Source: Lachnospiraceae bacterium UBA3772
Lineage (GTDB): Bacteria; Bacillota; Clostridia; Lachnospirales; Lachnospiraceae
Length of the DNA: 6,977 nt
NCBI GenBank assembly: GCA_002371025.1
Contig: DFFQ01000017.1
Span: 1 to 6,977 of the forward strand
Direction: 5' to 3'
Under the pieces are notes generated by a model. The model was not told the origin of the DNA. It saw only the letters and a list, made by a program, of their open reading frames with translations, and ran no database searches. Shown here in pieces: positions 1-5,906 of this stretch. The stretch's first letter is position 1. Each line of letters begins with the position of its first letter. The position numbers were made by a program, and so were the translations under genes.

Positions 1-305
1 ATCTCTTCTCCCTCCATGGTAAGGGATTCTACATAGTCTTTTAAATATTTTATTAAAACAGATCCAATTCCTCTTTTACGATATTCAGGAAGAATGATAA
101 GATCCTGAATGTAGCAGATTACTCCTCCATCTCCTACGATACGTCCCATTCCAATGAGTTTTTCATCATCATAGACCCCCACCATATAAAGACTGTTGGT
201 TACCGCAAGACCTGCCTGTCTATTGGTAAGAGGCTTCCAACCTACTGCATTTCTAAGAGAAAGATATTCCTCAACACTTAATTTTTTTTCAACATATTTA
301 ATCAT
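1..305 (-). CDS. GNAT family N-acetyltransferase (3' end outside window)
   Basis: This is the first 101 codons of a GNAT acetyltransferase, read by hand from the sequence; the gene leaves the window at position 1. GNAT enzymes move an acetyl group from acetyl-CoA to an amine; the substrate here is unknown. The diagnostic part is motif A, with [19 protein letters not shown]: the RKRGIG loop (residues 76-81) is the R/Q-x-x-G-x-G/A pyrophosphate-binding signature. It is preceded by the usual strand pair containing [12 protein letters not shown] (about residues 51-62). The start ATG (305-303) overlaps the hisF stop TGA as ATGA, and only a weak, distant AAAGGTG lies upstream, so translation is probably coupled to hisF. 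It is therefore the third gene of a hisH-hisF unit. A role in histidine metabolism is only inference from position; a small-molecule or protein acetyltransferase is equally possible. Confidence 0.88.
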   Translation of the reverse strand, partial: MIKYVEKKLSVEEYLSLRNAVGWKPLTNRQAGLAVTNSLYMVGVYDDEKLIGMGRIVGDGGVICYIQDLIILPEYRKRGIGSVLIKYLKDYVESLTMEGEE

Positions 306-1063
306 AATCTAACTGATACACCTTTATCTCTAAGATATTCTTTTAATTCCTTTATCTCCAGCTCCTTAAAATGAAATAATGAAGCTGCCAGTGCTGCATC
401 TGCATGTCCTTTTGTAAGAGCATCATAAAAATGTTCCTTATTTCCAGCTCCTCCTGATGCAATAACAGGAATATTTACCAAATCTGCAATTGTATTTGTA
501 AGTTCAATATCATATCCAGCCTTTGTGCCATCACAATCCATACTGGTAAGAAGGATTTCACCAGCTCCGCGTTTTTCACACTCTGCTGCCCACTCTATTG
601 CGTCAATCCCCATATCCAGTCTTCCACCATTTTTATAAATAGTCCAGCCATCTCTGTCTTTACATCTTCTGGCATCTATTGCAACAACAACACACTGACT
701 TCCAAATTTATCAGCAGCCTCTGAAATAAGATCAGGATTATCAATAGCAGAAGAATTAATTGAAACCTTGTCCGCACCTTCTCTAAGTATTGCTTTAAAG
801 TCATCAACAGTTCTTATTCCTCCGCCAACTGTAAATGGGATAAATACTGTTTCAGCCACACGTCTTACCATATCAGTAACTATATTTCTTCTATCGGAAG
901 ATGCAGTGATATCAAGAAAAACAAGTTCATCTGCTCCAGCAAGATCATAAGCCTTTCCGCATAAAACCGGATCTCCTGCATCTATTAGATCAACAAAATT
1001 AACGCCTTTAACAACTCTTCCATCCTTAACATCCAGACATGGGATAATTCTCTTTGTATGCAT
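302..1063 (-). CDS. hisF: Imidazole glycerol phosphate synthase, cyclase subunit HisF
   Basis: HisF is the (beta/alpha)8-barrel cyclase subunit of IGP synthase. It uses ammonia channelled from HisH to convert PRFAR into imidazole glycerol phosphate and AICAR, linking histidine and purine synthesis in the cytoplasm. The 253-residue length is typical. The two catalytic aspartates are at the canonical positions: D11 in [15 protein letters not shown] and D130 in VVVAIDARR. The phosphate-binding loops are visible as GGGIR (80-84), DCDGT (176-180) and ASGGAG (202-207). The start ATG lies 15 bp after the hisH stop, behind a purine-rich GGGAGAG site. The stop TGA overlaps the ATG of the following acetyltransferase gene. 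The protein looks complete, with no missing key residue. Confidence 0.99.
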   Translation of the reverse strand: MHTKRIIPCLDVKDGRVVKGVNFVDLIDAGDPVLCGKAYDLAGADELVFLDITASSDRRNIVTDMVRRVAETVFIPFTVGGGIRTVDDFKAILREGADKVSINSSAIDNPDLISEAADKFGSQCVVVAIDARRCKDRDGWTIYKNGGRLDMGIDAIEWAAECEKRGAGEILLTSMDCDGTKAGYDIELTNTIADLVNIPVIASGGAGNKEHFYDALTKGHADAALAASLFHFKELEIKELKEYLRDKGVSVRL

Positions 1064-1078
1064 TTTCTCTCTCCCGAA

Positions 1079-1684
1079 TTACAATTCAATAAAATTCTTA
1101 AGTATCTTTAATCCTACATCCGAGCTTTTTTCCGGATGAAACTGACATGCATATACATTTCCTCTTTCCACTGATGCATCTATATCTACAGAATAATTTG
1201 TAGTAGCTGCAACATCTTCTCTATTTTCAGCCTTTAAATAATAAGAATGGACGAAATAAACATATGGATTTTTTTCTAAACCTTTAAAAAGAGCAGCTCC
1301 TTCTTTGATGCAAAGATCATTCCAGCCTATCTGTGGAACAGGAGTGTCCTTTGAATCAGGAATGCGATGAATCTTACCCTTTAAGATACCAAGACCTTTT
1401 ACTCCCGGTGTTTCTTCACTTTCTTCAAATAATACCTGAAGTCCAAGACATATTCCAAGGAAAGGTTTCTTAGTTTCAATGAATTCATGGATAACTTCTT
1501 CTAAACCATATTTTCTAATTTTATCCATAGCATCTCCAAAGCTTCCAACTCCTGGAAGAATAGCTTTATCAGCCTTCATTATCTCATGCCTGTCACGAGT
1601 AACAATGCATTCTTCTCCAAGATATTCGATTGCTTTTTCAACACTTTTAATATTACCAGCATCATAATCAAGTATTGCTATCAT
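1079..1684 (-). CDS. hisH: Imidazole glycerol phosphate synthase, glutaminase subunit HisH
   Basis: HisH is a class I glutamine amidotransferase that hydrolyses glutamine and passes ammonia through the HisF barrel. The protein is 201 residues, as usual for the family. The catalytic triad can be placed: nucleophile C79 in FLGICLGLQ, H183 and E185 in CQFHPEKS. The PGVGSFGD segment (44-51) forms the oxyanion strand region, and VHSYY (145-149) is the family signature near the HisF interface. A good AGAGGA ribosome site lies 8 bp before the ATG. It directly precedes hisF with a 15-bp gap, so the two subunits are made together. No other his genes are visible upstream; the gene starts a new unit after a terminator at 1784-1819, so the pathway is split or reordered here. 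Confidence 0.99.
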   Translation of the reverse strand: MIAILDYDAGNIKSVEKAIEYLGEECIVTRDRHEIMKADKAILPGVGSFGDAMDKIRKYGLEEVIHEFIETKKPFLGICLGLQVLFEESEETPGVKGLGILKGKIHRIPDSKDTPVPQIGWNDLCIKEGAALFKGLEKNPYVYFVHSYYLKAENREDVAATTNYSVDIDASVERGNVYACQFHPEKSSDVGLKILKNFIEL

Positions 1685-1729
1685 ACGGTCATCCTCTCTA
1701 AGTTATCCATATCAATAATAACGTTTCTT

Positions 1730-1758
1730 ATTTTTACATAAAATTTTAAGGTTATCAA
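1730..1758 (-). promoter_or_regulatory. Possible promoter for hisH-hisF-GNAT
   Basis: The stretch between the upstream terminator and hisH (1685-1783) must hold the his promoter if the terminator is efficient. The best candidate is a TTGATA -35 box (1758-1753; 5 of 6) followed after 17 bp by AAAAAT (1735-1730; 4 of 6), or TAAAAA with a 16-bp spacer. The region is so AT-rich that other weak pairs exist, for example TATTAT at 1720-1715 without a good -35. The leader would be only about 40 nt, too short for a T-box or an obvious riboswitch. Confidence 0.3.
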
Positions 1759-1783
1759 GTAAAACCAAAAAAAATTATTAAAT

Positions 1784-1819
1784 AAAAAAATAAAAGGGGA
1801 AGAGATTTACTCCTCCCCT
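1784..1819 (-). terminator. Intrinsic terminator after the DUF6465-like gene
   Basis: On the minus strand a 10-bp stem (AGGGGAGGAG with CTCTTCCCCT, one G-U pair) closes a 5-nt loop TAAAT at 1819-1795. It is followed at once by TTTATTTTTTT (1794-1784) and further T runs. It starts about 10 bp after the stop codon of the small gene and separates it from hisH. This is a textbook rho-independent terminator. Confidence 0.93.
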
Positions 1820-1829
1820 AAATAATCAT

Positions 1830-2048
1830 TTAGAAATCATTCTGTGTATTTATGATAGGAAATGAACCTGATTCACTATCATTAAATACATAATATACTC
1901 TGTCATCTTCTGGCTTAAGAAAAAGCTTTATTGATGTAAGCTTTTCTAATTTGTTTCCTGAAGCTTCCCAGATCTTCTTTGCTTCAGCAATAAGATCAGC
2001 TTCTCTTACCTGTTCGCCATAAAACTCAACGAATACATCTTTTTTCAT
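1830..2048 (-). CDS. DUF6465-like small protein of unknown function
   Basis: This 72-residue protein resembles DUF6465, a family of unknown function in Clostridia; that assignment is from memory of its pattern, not a search. The recognisable features are an N-terminal VFVEFYG strand (5-11), a central helix with EAKKIWEASGNK, then IKLFLKPEDDRVYYVFND (about 40-57) ending in the acidic SESGS. Many family members I recall carry a long Lys/Ala/Pro-rich N-terminal tail before this domain; this one has only MKKD, so it is the bare domain. It has no signal peptide or membrane segment and is probably cytoplasmic. The start is firm, with a strong AGGAGGG site 6 bp before the ATG. It lies 66 bp after the histidine kinase gene, has its own promoter, and ends at a strong terminator. 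Function unknown. Confidence 0.85.
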   Translation of the reverse strand: MKKDVFVEFYGEQVREADLIAEAKKIWEASGNKLEKLTSIKLFLKPEDDRVYYVFNDSESGSFPIINTQNDF

Positions 2049-2096
2049 TTTAAACCCTCCTAAATACTCACCTTATATGATTATTTACACTCTGTA

Positions 2097-2125
2097 ATTT
2101 TAAAAAATCAAGAGTTATTTGTCAA
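2097..2125 (-). promoter_or_regulatory. Sigma-A-type promoter for the DUF6465-like gene
   Basis: A perfect TTGACA -35 (2125-2120) lies within the last codons of the histidine kinase gene. It is followed after exactly 17 bp by TAAAAT (2102-2097; 5 of 6 to TATAAT). The start of transcription would be near 2090, giving a leader of about 42 nt that ends in the AGGAGGG ribosome site. No terminator separates the kinase gene, so read-through from the two-component operon is also possible. Confidence 0.72.
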
Positions 2126-3689
2126 CTTTATCACCTCTGGTATTTAATTCAAAATAGAATACAACACCATTATCTACATTATATACACCGTAGTCCTGCT
2201 GATGAGATTTCATTATAGCTTCTACAATTGAAAGTCCTATACCTGAACCGCCATAACTTCTTGTTCTTGCTTCATCAGCTTTATAGAACTTGATAAATAC
2301 CTTATTAATATCCTTCTCGGCGATTCTGTCGCCTTCATTAAAGACATTAACTCTGACACATTCATCCTTCTTTTCATACCACACTCTTATGGTACCGCCT
2401 TCTTTTGCGTAGTGTATAGCATTACTCAGATAATTGGTAAATACCTCTTCTATCATGAATTCATCAGCCCATACAGGTATCAGCTCCGGATCATCAAAAC
2501 AGAATCTGATATTTTTTTGCTGCATTGGAAGTTTATTTGCTGTAACAACATCATTTATAAGATCTGTTATATTAAATCTCTCAATGCTAAGTGTCTTACC
2601 GTATTCTAATTCATTAAGATCTAAAAGCTTCATAACAAGAGTATTCATCTTTTCAGCTTCATCCTTAATTACATCAATGTAATACTCCATTGATTCAGGA
2701 TCATCTGTCACTCCGTCACTAAGACCTTCTGCATATCCCTGTATTAAAGCAATAGGTGTCTTTAATTCATGAGAAACATGGGATAAAAATTCAGAACGCA
2801 TGGACTCAAGTTTATTTTTTTCTTCCAGATCATTCTGCAATTGAAGGTTAGCGGATTTTAATTTTGAGATGTTTTCTTCAAGGGCTGTGGAAAGCTTATT
2901 CATACTTGTTCCAAGGCGCCCAACCTCATCATCTGATTTAACCTGAACCTTCGCATCGAAATCAAGTTTTGTCATCCTGTCCGCAATCTGGCTCATTTCT
3001 ATTATAGGAGCTGTAAATCTATGAGTCAGGATTAAAAGTGCAAATGTCTCAAGAAGAATAAGCGCAAATGTAGCTATAGTAAAAAACTTAGCTGCAAACT
3101 GCATACTTGTATTTAATGTTTCGAAGTTTCTTCTTAATATGACAATATTTCCATTATCAAGCACTCCATAAAGATCAAGTGTAGAACCAAGACTTGTTTC
3201 ATTAATTCCATCACCATTATAATCAAAAATATTATCTGATATGGATGATAATTTGATGATATATCTTTCAGGGGTTCTGCTGATCTGATTAAAATCATTA
3301 TTTCCTATGATACTCTGAATTGAAAGAGACATTTTTTTATTAATATATGCTGAAGAATAAATCTGCATATTCTCTGTATTGATTATAACTATAAGAGAAT
3401 TACCCGAATTCTTTACATTACCATAAAAATCGCCTACACCATTAACTTCAAGACTATCATCATTTTCAATAGATTTAACGAAATCATTACAGGAATAAAA
3501 TGTATCCACCAAAGTTTTCTTTGCATTGATAAGATAAAAATCTTCTATCATAAATCTGCTTATGATCCATGCAACGCAAACGATGGCAATTGTTATTGAT
3601 ACTGTAATCCCAATGATTCTGAATCTAACTGAATTCTTATACCCGTATTTCTTTTTTATGCTGATTTCATTTCTTGTTACGGTATTCAT
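2115..3689 (-). CDS. Membrane sensor histidine kinase (HAMP, HisKA, HATPase)
   Basis: This 524-residue sensor kinase belongs to the VanS/WalK-like group common in Clostridia. A basic N-terminal tail precedes membrane segment 1 (about 24-45). An extracytoplasmic sensor domain of about 150 residues follows (46-197), then membrane segment 2 (about 198-222), a HAMP linker (223-275, EMSQIADRMTKLDFDAKV) and a short coiled coil (270-298). The HisKA helix has phospho-acceptor H307 in SHVSHELKTP. The ATP-binding domain shows the N box (N419, N423 in FTNYLSNAIHYA), a G1-type box in which the usual Asp is Asn (VFNEGD, N451), an F box (IKFYK) and G2 (YGGSGIGLSI, 479-488). The sensor part contains an EF-hand-like DYNGDGINE loop (156-164). 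The ATG lies 14 bp after the response regulator gene behind an AAGGA site. Its signal is unknown; phosphate transfer to the adjacent regulator is inferred from gene pairing. Confidence 0.96.
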   Translation of the reverse strand: MNTVTRNEISIKKKYGYKNSVRFRIIGITVSITIAIVCVAWIISRFMIEDFYLINAKKTLVDTFYSCNDFVKSIENDDSLEVNGVGDFYGNVKNSGNSLIVIINTENMQIYSSAYINKKMSLSIQSIIGNNDFNQISRTPERYIIKLSSISDNIFDYNGDGINETSLGSTLDLYGVLDNGNIVILRRNFETLNTSMQFAAKFFTIATFALILLETFALLILTHRFTAPIIEMSQIADRMTKLDFDAKVQVKSDDEVGRLGTSMNKLSTALEENISKLKSANLQLQNDLEEKNKLESMRSEFLSHVSHELKTPIALIQGYAEGLSDGVTDDPESMEYYIDVIKDEAEKMNTLVMKLLDLNELEYGKTLSIERFNITDLINDVVTANKLPMQQKNIRFCFDDPELIPVWADEFMIEEVFTNYLSNAIHYAKEGGTIRVWYEKKDECVRVNVFNEGDRIAEKDINKVFIKFYKADEARTRSYGGSGIGLSIVEAIMKSHQQDYGVYNVDNGVVFYFELNTRGDKVDK

Positions 3690-3703
3690 TTATCAATCCT
3701 TAT

Positions 3704-4378
3704 TTATACTTCAAACTTGTAACCAAGAGCCCATATAGTTTTTATATATTTGCCGCTTTCTCCAAGTTTGGCACGAAGCTTTTTAACATGTGTATCAATT
3801 GTTCTGGCATCACCGAAATAATCATAATTCCAGACATTGTTAAGAATCTTTTCTCTTGATAAGGCAACCCCCTGATTAACCATAAAATAATTAAGAAGTT
3901 CAAATTCCTTAAATGAAAGATCTATAAGATTTCCATCTACAGTAACCTTATGTGCTGTAGCATCAAGCTTGATATTTCCTGCTACGATAATTGAATTTTC
4001 ATCGCTGGTCTGATAACGGCGAAGAATTGCTTCAACTCTGGCCACCAGAATCTTTGGTGAAAATGGTTTTGTTATATATTCATCAACTCCAATATCAAAA
4101 CCACGAAGTTCATCCTTTTCCTCAGATTTAGCAGTCAGCATTATGATAGGAACTTTAGAGATTTTTCTTATCTCTTCACTTGTATCATAGCCATCCATCT
4201 TAGGCATCATTACATCCATAATGATAAGAGAGATGTCTTTGTTCTCTACGAATTTATCGTAAGCTTCTTCACCATCTCCTGCCTCAATTACAATATAATT
4301 TTTCTTTGCCAGGAAATCTTTAACGAGTTTTCTCATTCTAGGTTCATCATCAACCACCAAGATTTTTGTATCTGCCAT
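3704..4378 (-). CDS. OmpR/PhoB-family response regulator
   Basis: This 224-residue DNA-binding response regulator has an N-terminal receiver domain (about 4-120). Its acidic pair is D10/D11 in VVDDEP, the phosphorylated residue is D55 in IIMDVMMPKMDG, with T82, switch residue Y101 and K104 in YITKPFSP. The C-terminal winged helix (about 128-224) carries the recognition helix in RTIDTHVKKLRAKLG. The closing wing reads IWALGYKFEV, where most relatives have a glycine instead of the first alanine. A GGAGG site stands 8 bp before the ATG, and a clear promoter lies upstream, so it is the first gene of the two-component operon. Length and layout match PhoB/WalR-type regulators. The target genes are unknown; the neighbouring lipoprotein and the DUF6465-like gene are natural candidates, by inference only. 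Confidence 0.97.
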   Translation of the reverse strand: MADTKILVVDDEPRMRKLVKDFLAKKNYIVIEAGDGEEAYDKFVENKDISLIIMDVMMPKMDGYDTSEEIRKISKVPIIMLTAKSEEKDELRGFDIGVDEYITKPFSPKILVARVEAILRRYQTSDENSIIVAGNIKLDATAHKVTVDGNLIDLSFKEFELLNYFMVNQGVALSREKILNNVWNYDYFGDARTIDTHVKKLRAKLGESGKYIKTIWALGYKFEV

Positions 4379-4426
4379 AATTATAACCTCCAGAATAATT
4401 CTCTAAGCATAATAGCCCCACAATCC

Positions 4427-4454
4427 TTTATATGATAACAAGTATATTTGACAA
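4427..4454 (-). promoter_or_regulatory. Sigma-A-type promoter of the two-component operon
   Basis: TTGTCA (-35, 4454-4449; 5 of 6) and TATAAA (-10, 4432-4427; 5 of 6) are separated by 16 bp. Transcription would start near 4420, leaving a leader of about 42 nt before the response regulator ATG. The -35 lies only about 13 bp after the end of the preceding gene's terminator tract, which fits a new transcription unit beginning here. Confidence 0.72.
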
Positions 4455-4466
4455 AACTGTGAAATA

Positions 4467-4500
4467 TAAAAAGGACTGCCAAATTATATTAGCAGTCCTT
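4467..4500 (-). terminator. Intrinsic terminator after the lipoprotein gene
   Basis: A 9-bp perfect stem, AAGGACTGC with GCAGTCCTT (4500-4492 and 4479-4471), has a 12-nt AT-rich loop. It is followed on the minus strand by a T tract that continues from the stem (TTTTTATATTTC). It starts 9 bp after the lipoprotein stop codon and separates this gene from the response regulator promoter. On the plus strand no T run follows, so it acts in the direction of the genes. Confidence 0.9.
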
Positions 4501-4509
4501 AAAAATTAA

Positions 4510-5100
4510 CTATTTTGCGTCTGATGGAGAAGCTGTGAAATTGTCCATCTGAAAACTACCATTAATAGTGATCTGGTTCTGCTGACATAACAATTTAAGA
4601 GAATCTTCATATTCCTTCAAAGCCACTTTAGAATCTTCGATATCTTTCTTAGCTTTTTCAACATATGAATCATCATTATTTGTTATAGAATTCACTATCT
4701 GGTTTATTGCATCACGCTGTAATTCAGCGCTGCGCACATATTTGTCTCTAAGATCATTAACCTCTTTACTGTCATATTTTAATGCTTTGAGATCACTTAT
4801 ATATTCATCATATTTGGGTATAGCTTCATCTGTAAGCTTCTTCACCCAGTCTGTAGAATCTGCATCCTTGGTATTTGATGCAAAATACTCATTATAAATT
4901 TCAACAGCCTGTTGTCTCTTTACATTAAGACGAGCAAGATCCTCACTTACAAACTTCACAAGTTCCGACTGAATTCCCGATTGACTTACGCCCGTTGTTG
5001 CAGTAGATGGTTCTACATTTATATCCTTTCTCTTACCACAACCAATAAGCCCCAAAGAACATACGCCAACGACAATAAGAGTTAATACTTTTTTTCTCAT
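4510..5100 (-). CDS. Predicted helical lipoprotein of unknown family
   Basis: I do not recognise the family of this 196-residue protein. It begins with a lipoprotein signal: MRKK, a hydrophobic stretch (5-19), and a lipobox LIGC with the lipidated cysteine at C21. It is therefore expected on the outer face of the cytoplasmic membrane. A polar linker rich in Ser/Thr (about 30-43) follows. The rest (about 44-175) looks all-helical, with long charged heptad-like stretches (for example YDEYISDLKAL, and VEKAKKDIEDSKVALKEYED), suggesting a helical bundle or coiled coil. The tail ends in a Ser/Pro-containing segment. The start is supported by a GGGAG site about 10 bp upstream and by the signal peptide beginning there. 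It lies 43 bp after trmD with its own promoter and terminator, and just upstream of a two-component system. A sensory accessory or envelope role is only inference. Confidence 0.9.
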   Translation of the reverse strand: MRKKVLTLIVVGVCSLGLIGCGKRKDINVEPSTATTGVSQSGIQSELVKFVSEDLARLNVKRQQAVEIYNEYFASNTKDADSTDWVKKLTDEAIPKYDEYISDLKALKYDSKEVNDLRDKYVRSAELQRDAINQIVNSITNNDDSYVEKAKKDIEDSKVALKEYEDSLKLLCQQNQITINGSFQMDNFTASPSDAK

Positions 5101-5128
5101 TTTTTCATATCTCCCTCACTTATATAAT

Positions 5129-5166
5129 GACTTGTAAATTATATCAAATTTCCGAAGACTTGTTAA
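5129..5166 (-). repeat. Two 10-bp direct repeats in the lipoprotein promoter
   Basis: On the minus strand TTAACAAGTC (5166-5157) recurs as TTTACAAGTC (5138-5129), 9 of 10 identical and 28 bp apart. The first copy contains the -35 box and the second covers the expected transcription start. This arrangement could be an operator, but it may be chance in AT-rich DNA. Confidence 0.4.
5138..5166 (-). promoter_or_regulatory. Strong sigma-A promoter of the lipoprotein gene
   Basis: TTAACA (-35, 5166-5161; 5 of 6) is followed after 17 bp by a perfect TATAAT (-10, 5143-5138), which is preceded by TG-A to give the extended -10 form TGATATAAT. The promoter overlaps the last codons and the stop codon of trmD. 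The start of transcription would be near 5131, with a leader of about 30 nt carrying the GGGAG ribosome site. It is the best-matching promoter in the window. Confidence 0.8.
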
Positions 5167-5893
5167 CTCTTTTTTGTTTCTTTTTAACAAAATCATTTTT
5201 ATGTTCTTCCATATACTTTTCGTACATGTCAGGTCTTTTTATCTTAGTTCTCTCGATGGCAGTATTCCTTCTCCACTCTTCAACCTTTTTATGATCTCCT
5301 GAAAGAAGAACTTTAGGCACCGTAAGTCCCATATATTCTTCCGGTCTTGTATATTGAGGATATTCCACCAGGCCATCATAAAATGTCTCATACACTGCAC
5401 TGTCATCTTTTCCAAGCACACCTGGTACAAGTCTTGAAATGCAGTCTATCATTGTGATTGCAGGAAGTTCTCCGCCAGTAAGTACAAAGTCTCCAAGAGA
5501 AACTTCTTCAGGCTGTATAAGCTCCAGGGCTCTTTCATCTATTCCTTCATAATGGCCACAAAGGAATACTACATCATCCTCTTTTGAAAGTTCTTCTGCA
5601 AACTTCTGATCAAAGGTTCTTCCCTGAGGTGACATATATAAAACTCTTGGTCTTTTTCCTATCTTTTTTTCAACATCTTTATAGCAAAGCCATACAGGTT
5701 CTGCCTGCATAAGCATGCCGCTTCCTCCGCCATAACAATAATCATCAACATGCTTATATTTATTTGTAGCATAATCTCTTATATTTACAGTATTAAGACT
5801 AATAAGTCCTTTATTTATGGCTCTTCCGGTAATGCTTTCATTTAAAGCATTCTGAATCATTTCCGGAAAAAGAGTAAGTACATGAAAATTCAT
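5144..5893 (-). CDS. trmD: tRNA (guanine37-N1)-methyltransferase TrmD
   Basis: TrmD methylates N1 of G37 next to the anticodon in tRNAs reading CNN and some other codons, using S-adenosylmethionine, and prevents +1 frameshifting. The 249-residue length is normal. The knotted SPOUT domain shows YGGGSGMLMQAEP (54-66), LCGHYEGIDER (111-121) and SLGDFVLTGGELPA (132-145), which form the deep trefoil knot and SAM pocket. R154 and LVPGVLG (155-161) follow, then the EYPQYTRP segment (177-184) and the C-terminal tRNA-binding helices (VLLSGDHKKVEEWRR). The residue aligning with catalytic D169 of the Haemophilus/E. coli enzyme is E169 (VYETF). An AGGA site 7 bp before the ATG overlaps the end region of rimM, 13 bp upstream. 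No terminator follows; transcription probably runs into the lipoprotein gene. Confidence 0.99.
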   Translation of the reverse strand: MNFHVLTLFPEMIQNALNESITGRAINKGLISLNTVNIRDYATNKYKHVDDYCYGGGSGMLMQAEPVWLCYKDVEKKIGKRPRVLYMSPQGRTFDQKFAEELSKEDDVVFLCGHYEGIDERALELIQPEEVSLGDFVLTGGELPAITMIDCISRLVPGVLGKDDSAVYETFYDGLVEYPQYTRPEEYMGLTVPKVLLSGDHKKVEEWRRNTAIERTKIKRPDMYEKYMEEHKNDFVKKKQKRVNKSSEI

Positions 5894-5906
5894 AATATTA
5901 TCCTAT

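Noticed and set aside
1685..1783. T-box or histidine leader attenuator upstream of hisH
   Set aside because: The gap after the preceding terminator is about 100 nt, with no T-box sequence, no His-codon leader peptide and no second hairpin before hisH.
4434..4465. PHO-box-like repeats (TTCACA, 5 bp, GTCAAA) around the two-component operon -35 as an autoregulatory site
   Set aside because: Only the first unit matches the TT-x-ACA consensus well; the second and a possible third unit are poor, and such words are frequent in AT-rich DNA.
5101..5110. ATG at 5108 as the lipoprotein start
   Set aside because: It is out of frame and meets a stop after two lysine codons; the signal peptide starts at the ATG ending at 5098.
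5101..5143. Terminator after trmD
   Set aside because: No stable hairpin with a T tract is present in the 43-bp gap; the sequence is explained by the promoter and ribosome site of the lipoprotein gene.
5239..5430. 63-residue minus-strand frame inside trmD
   Set aside because: It is an alternative frame of trmD without a ribosome site, and the trmD frame there encodes conserved motifs.
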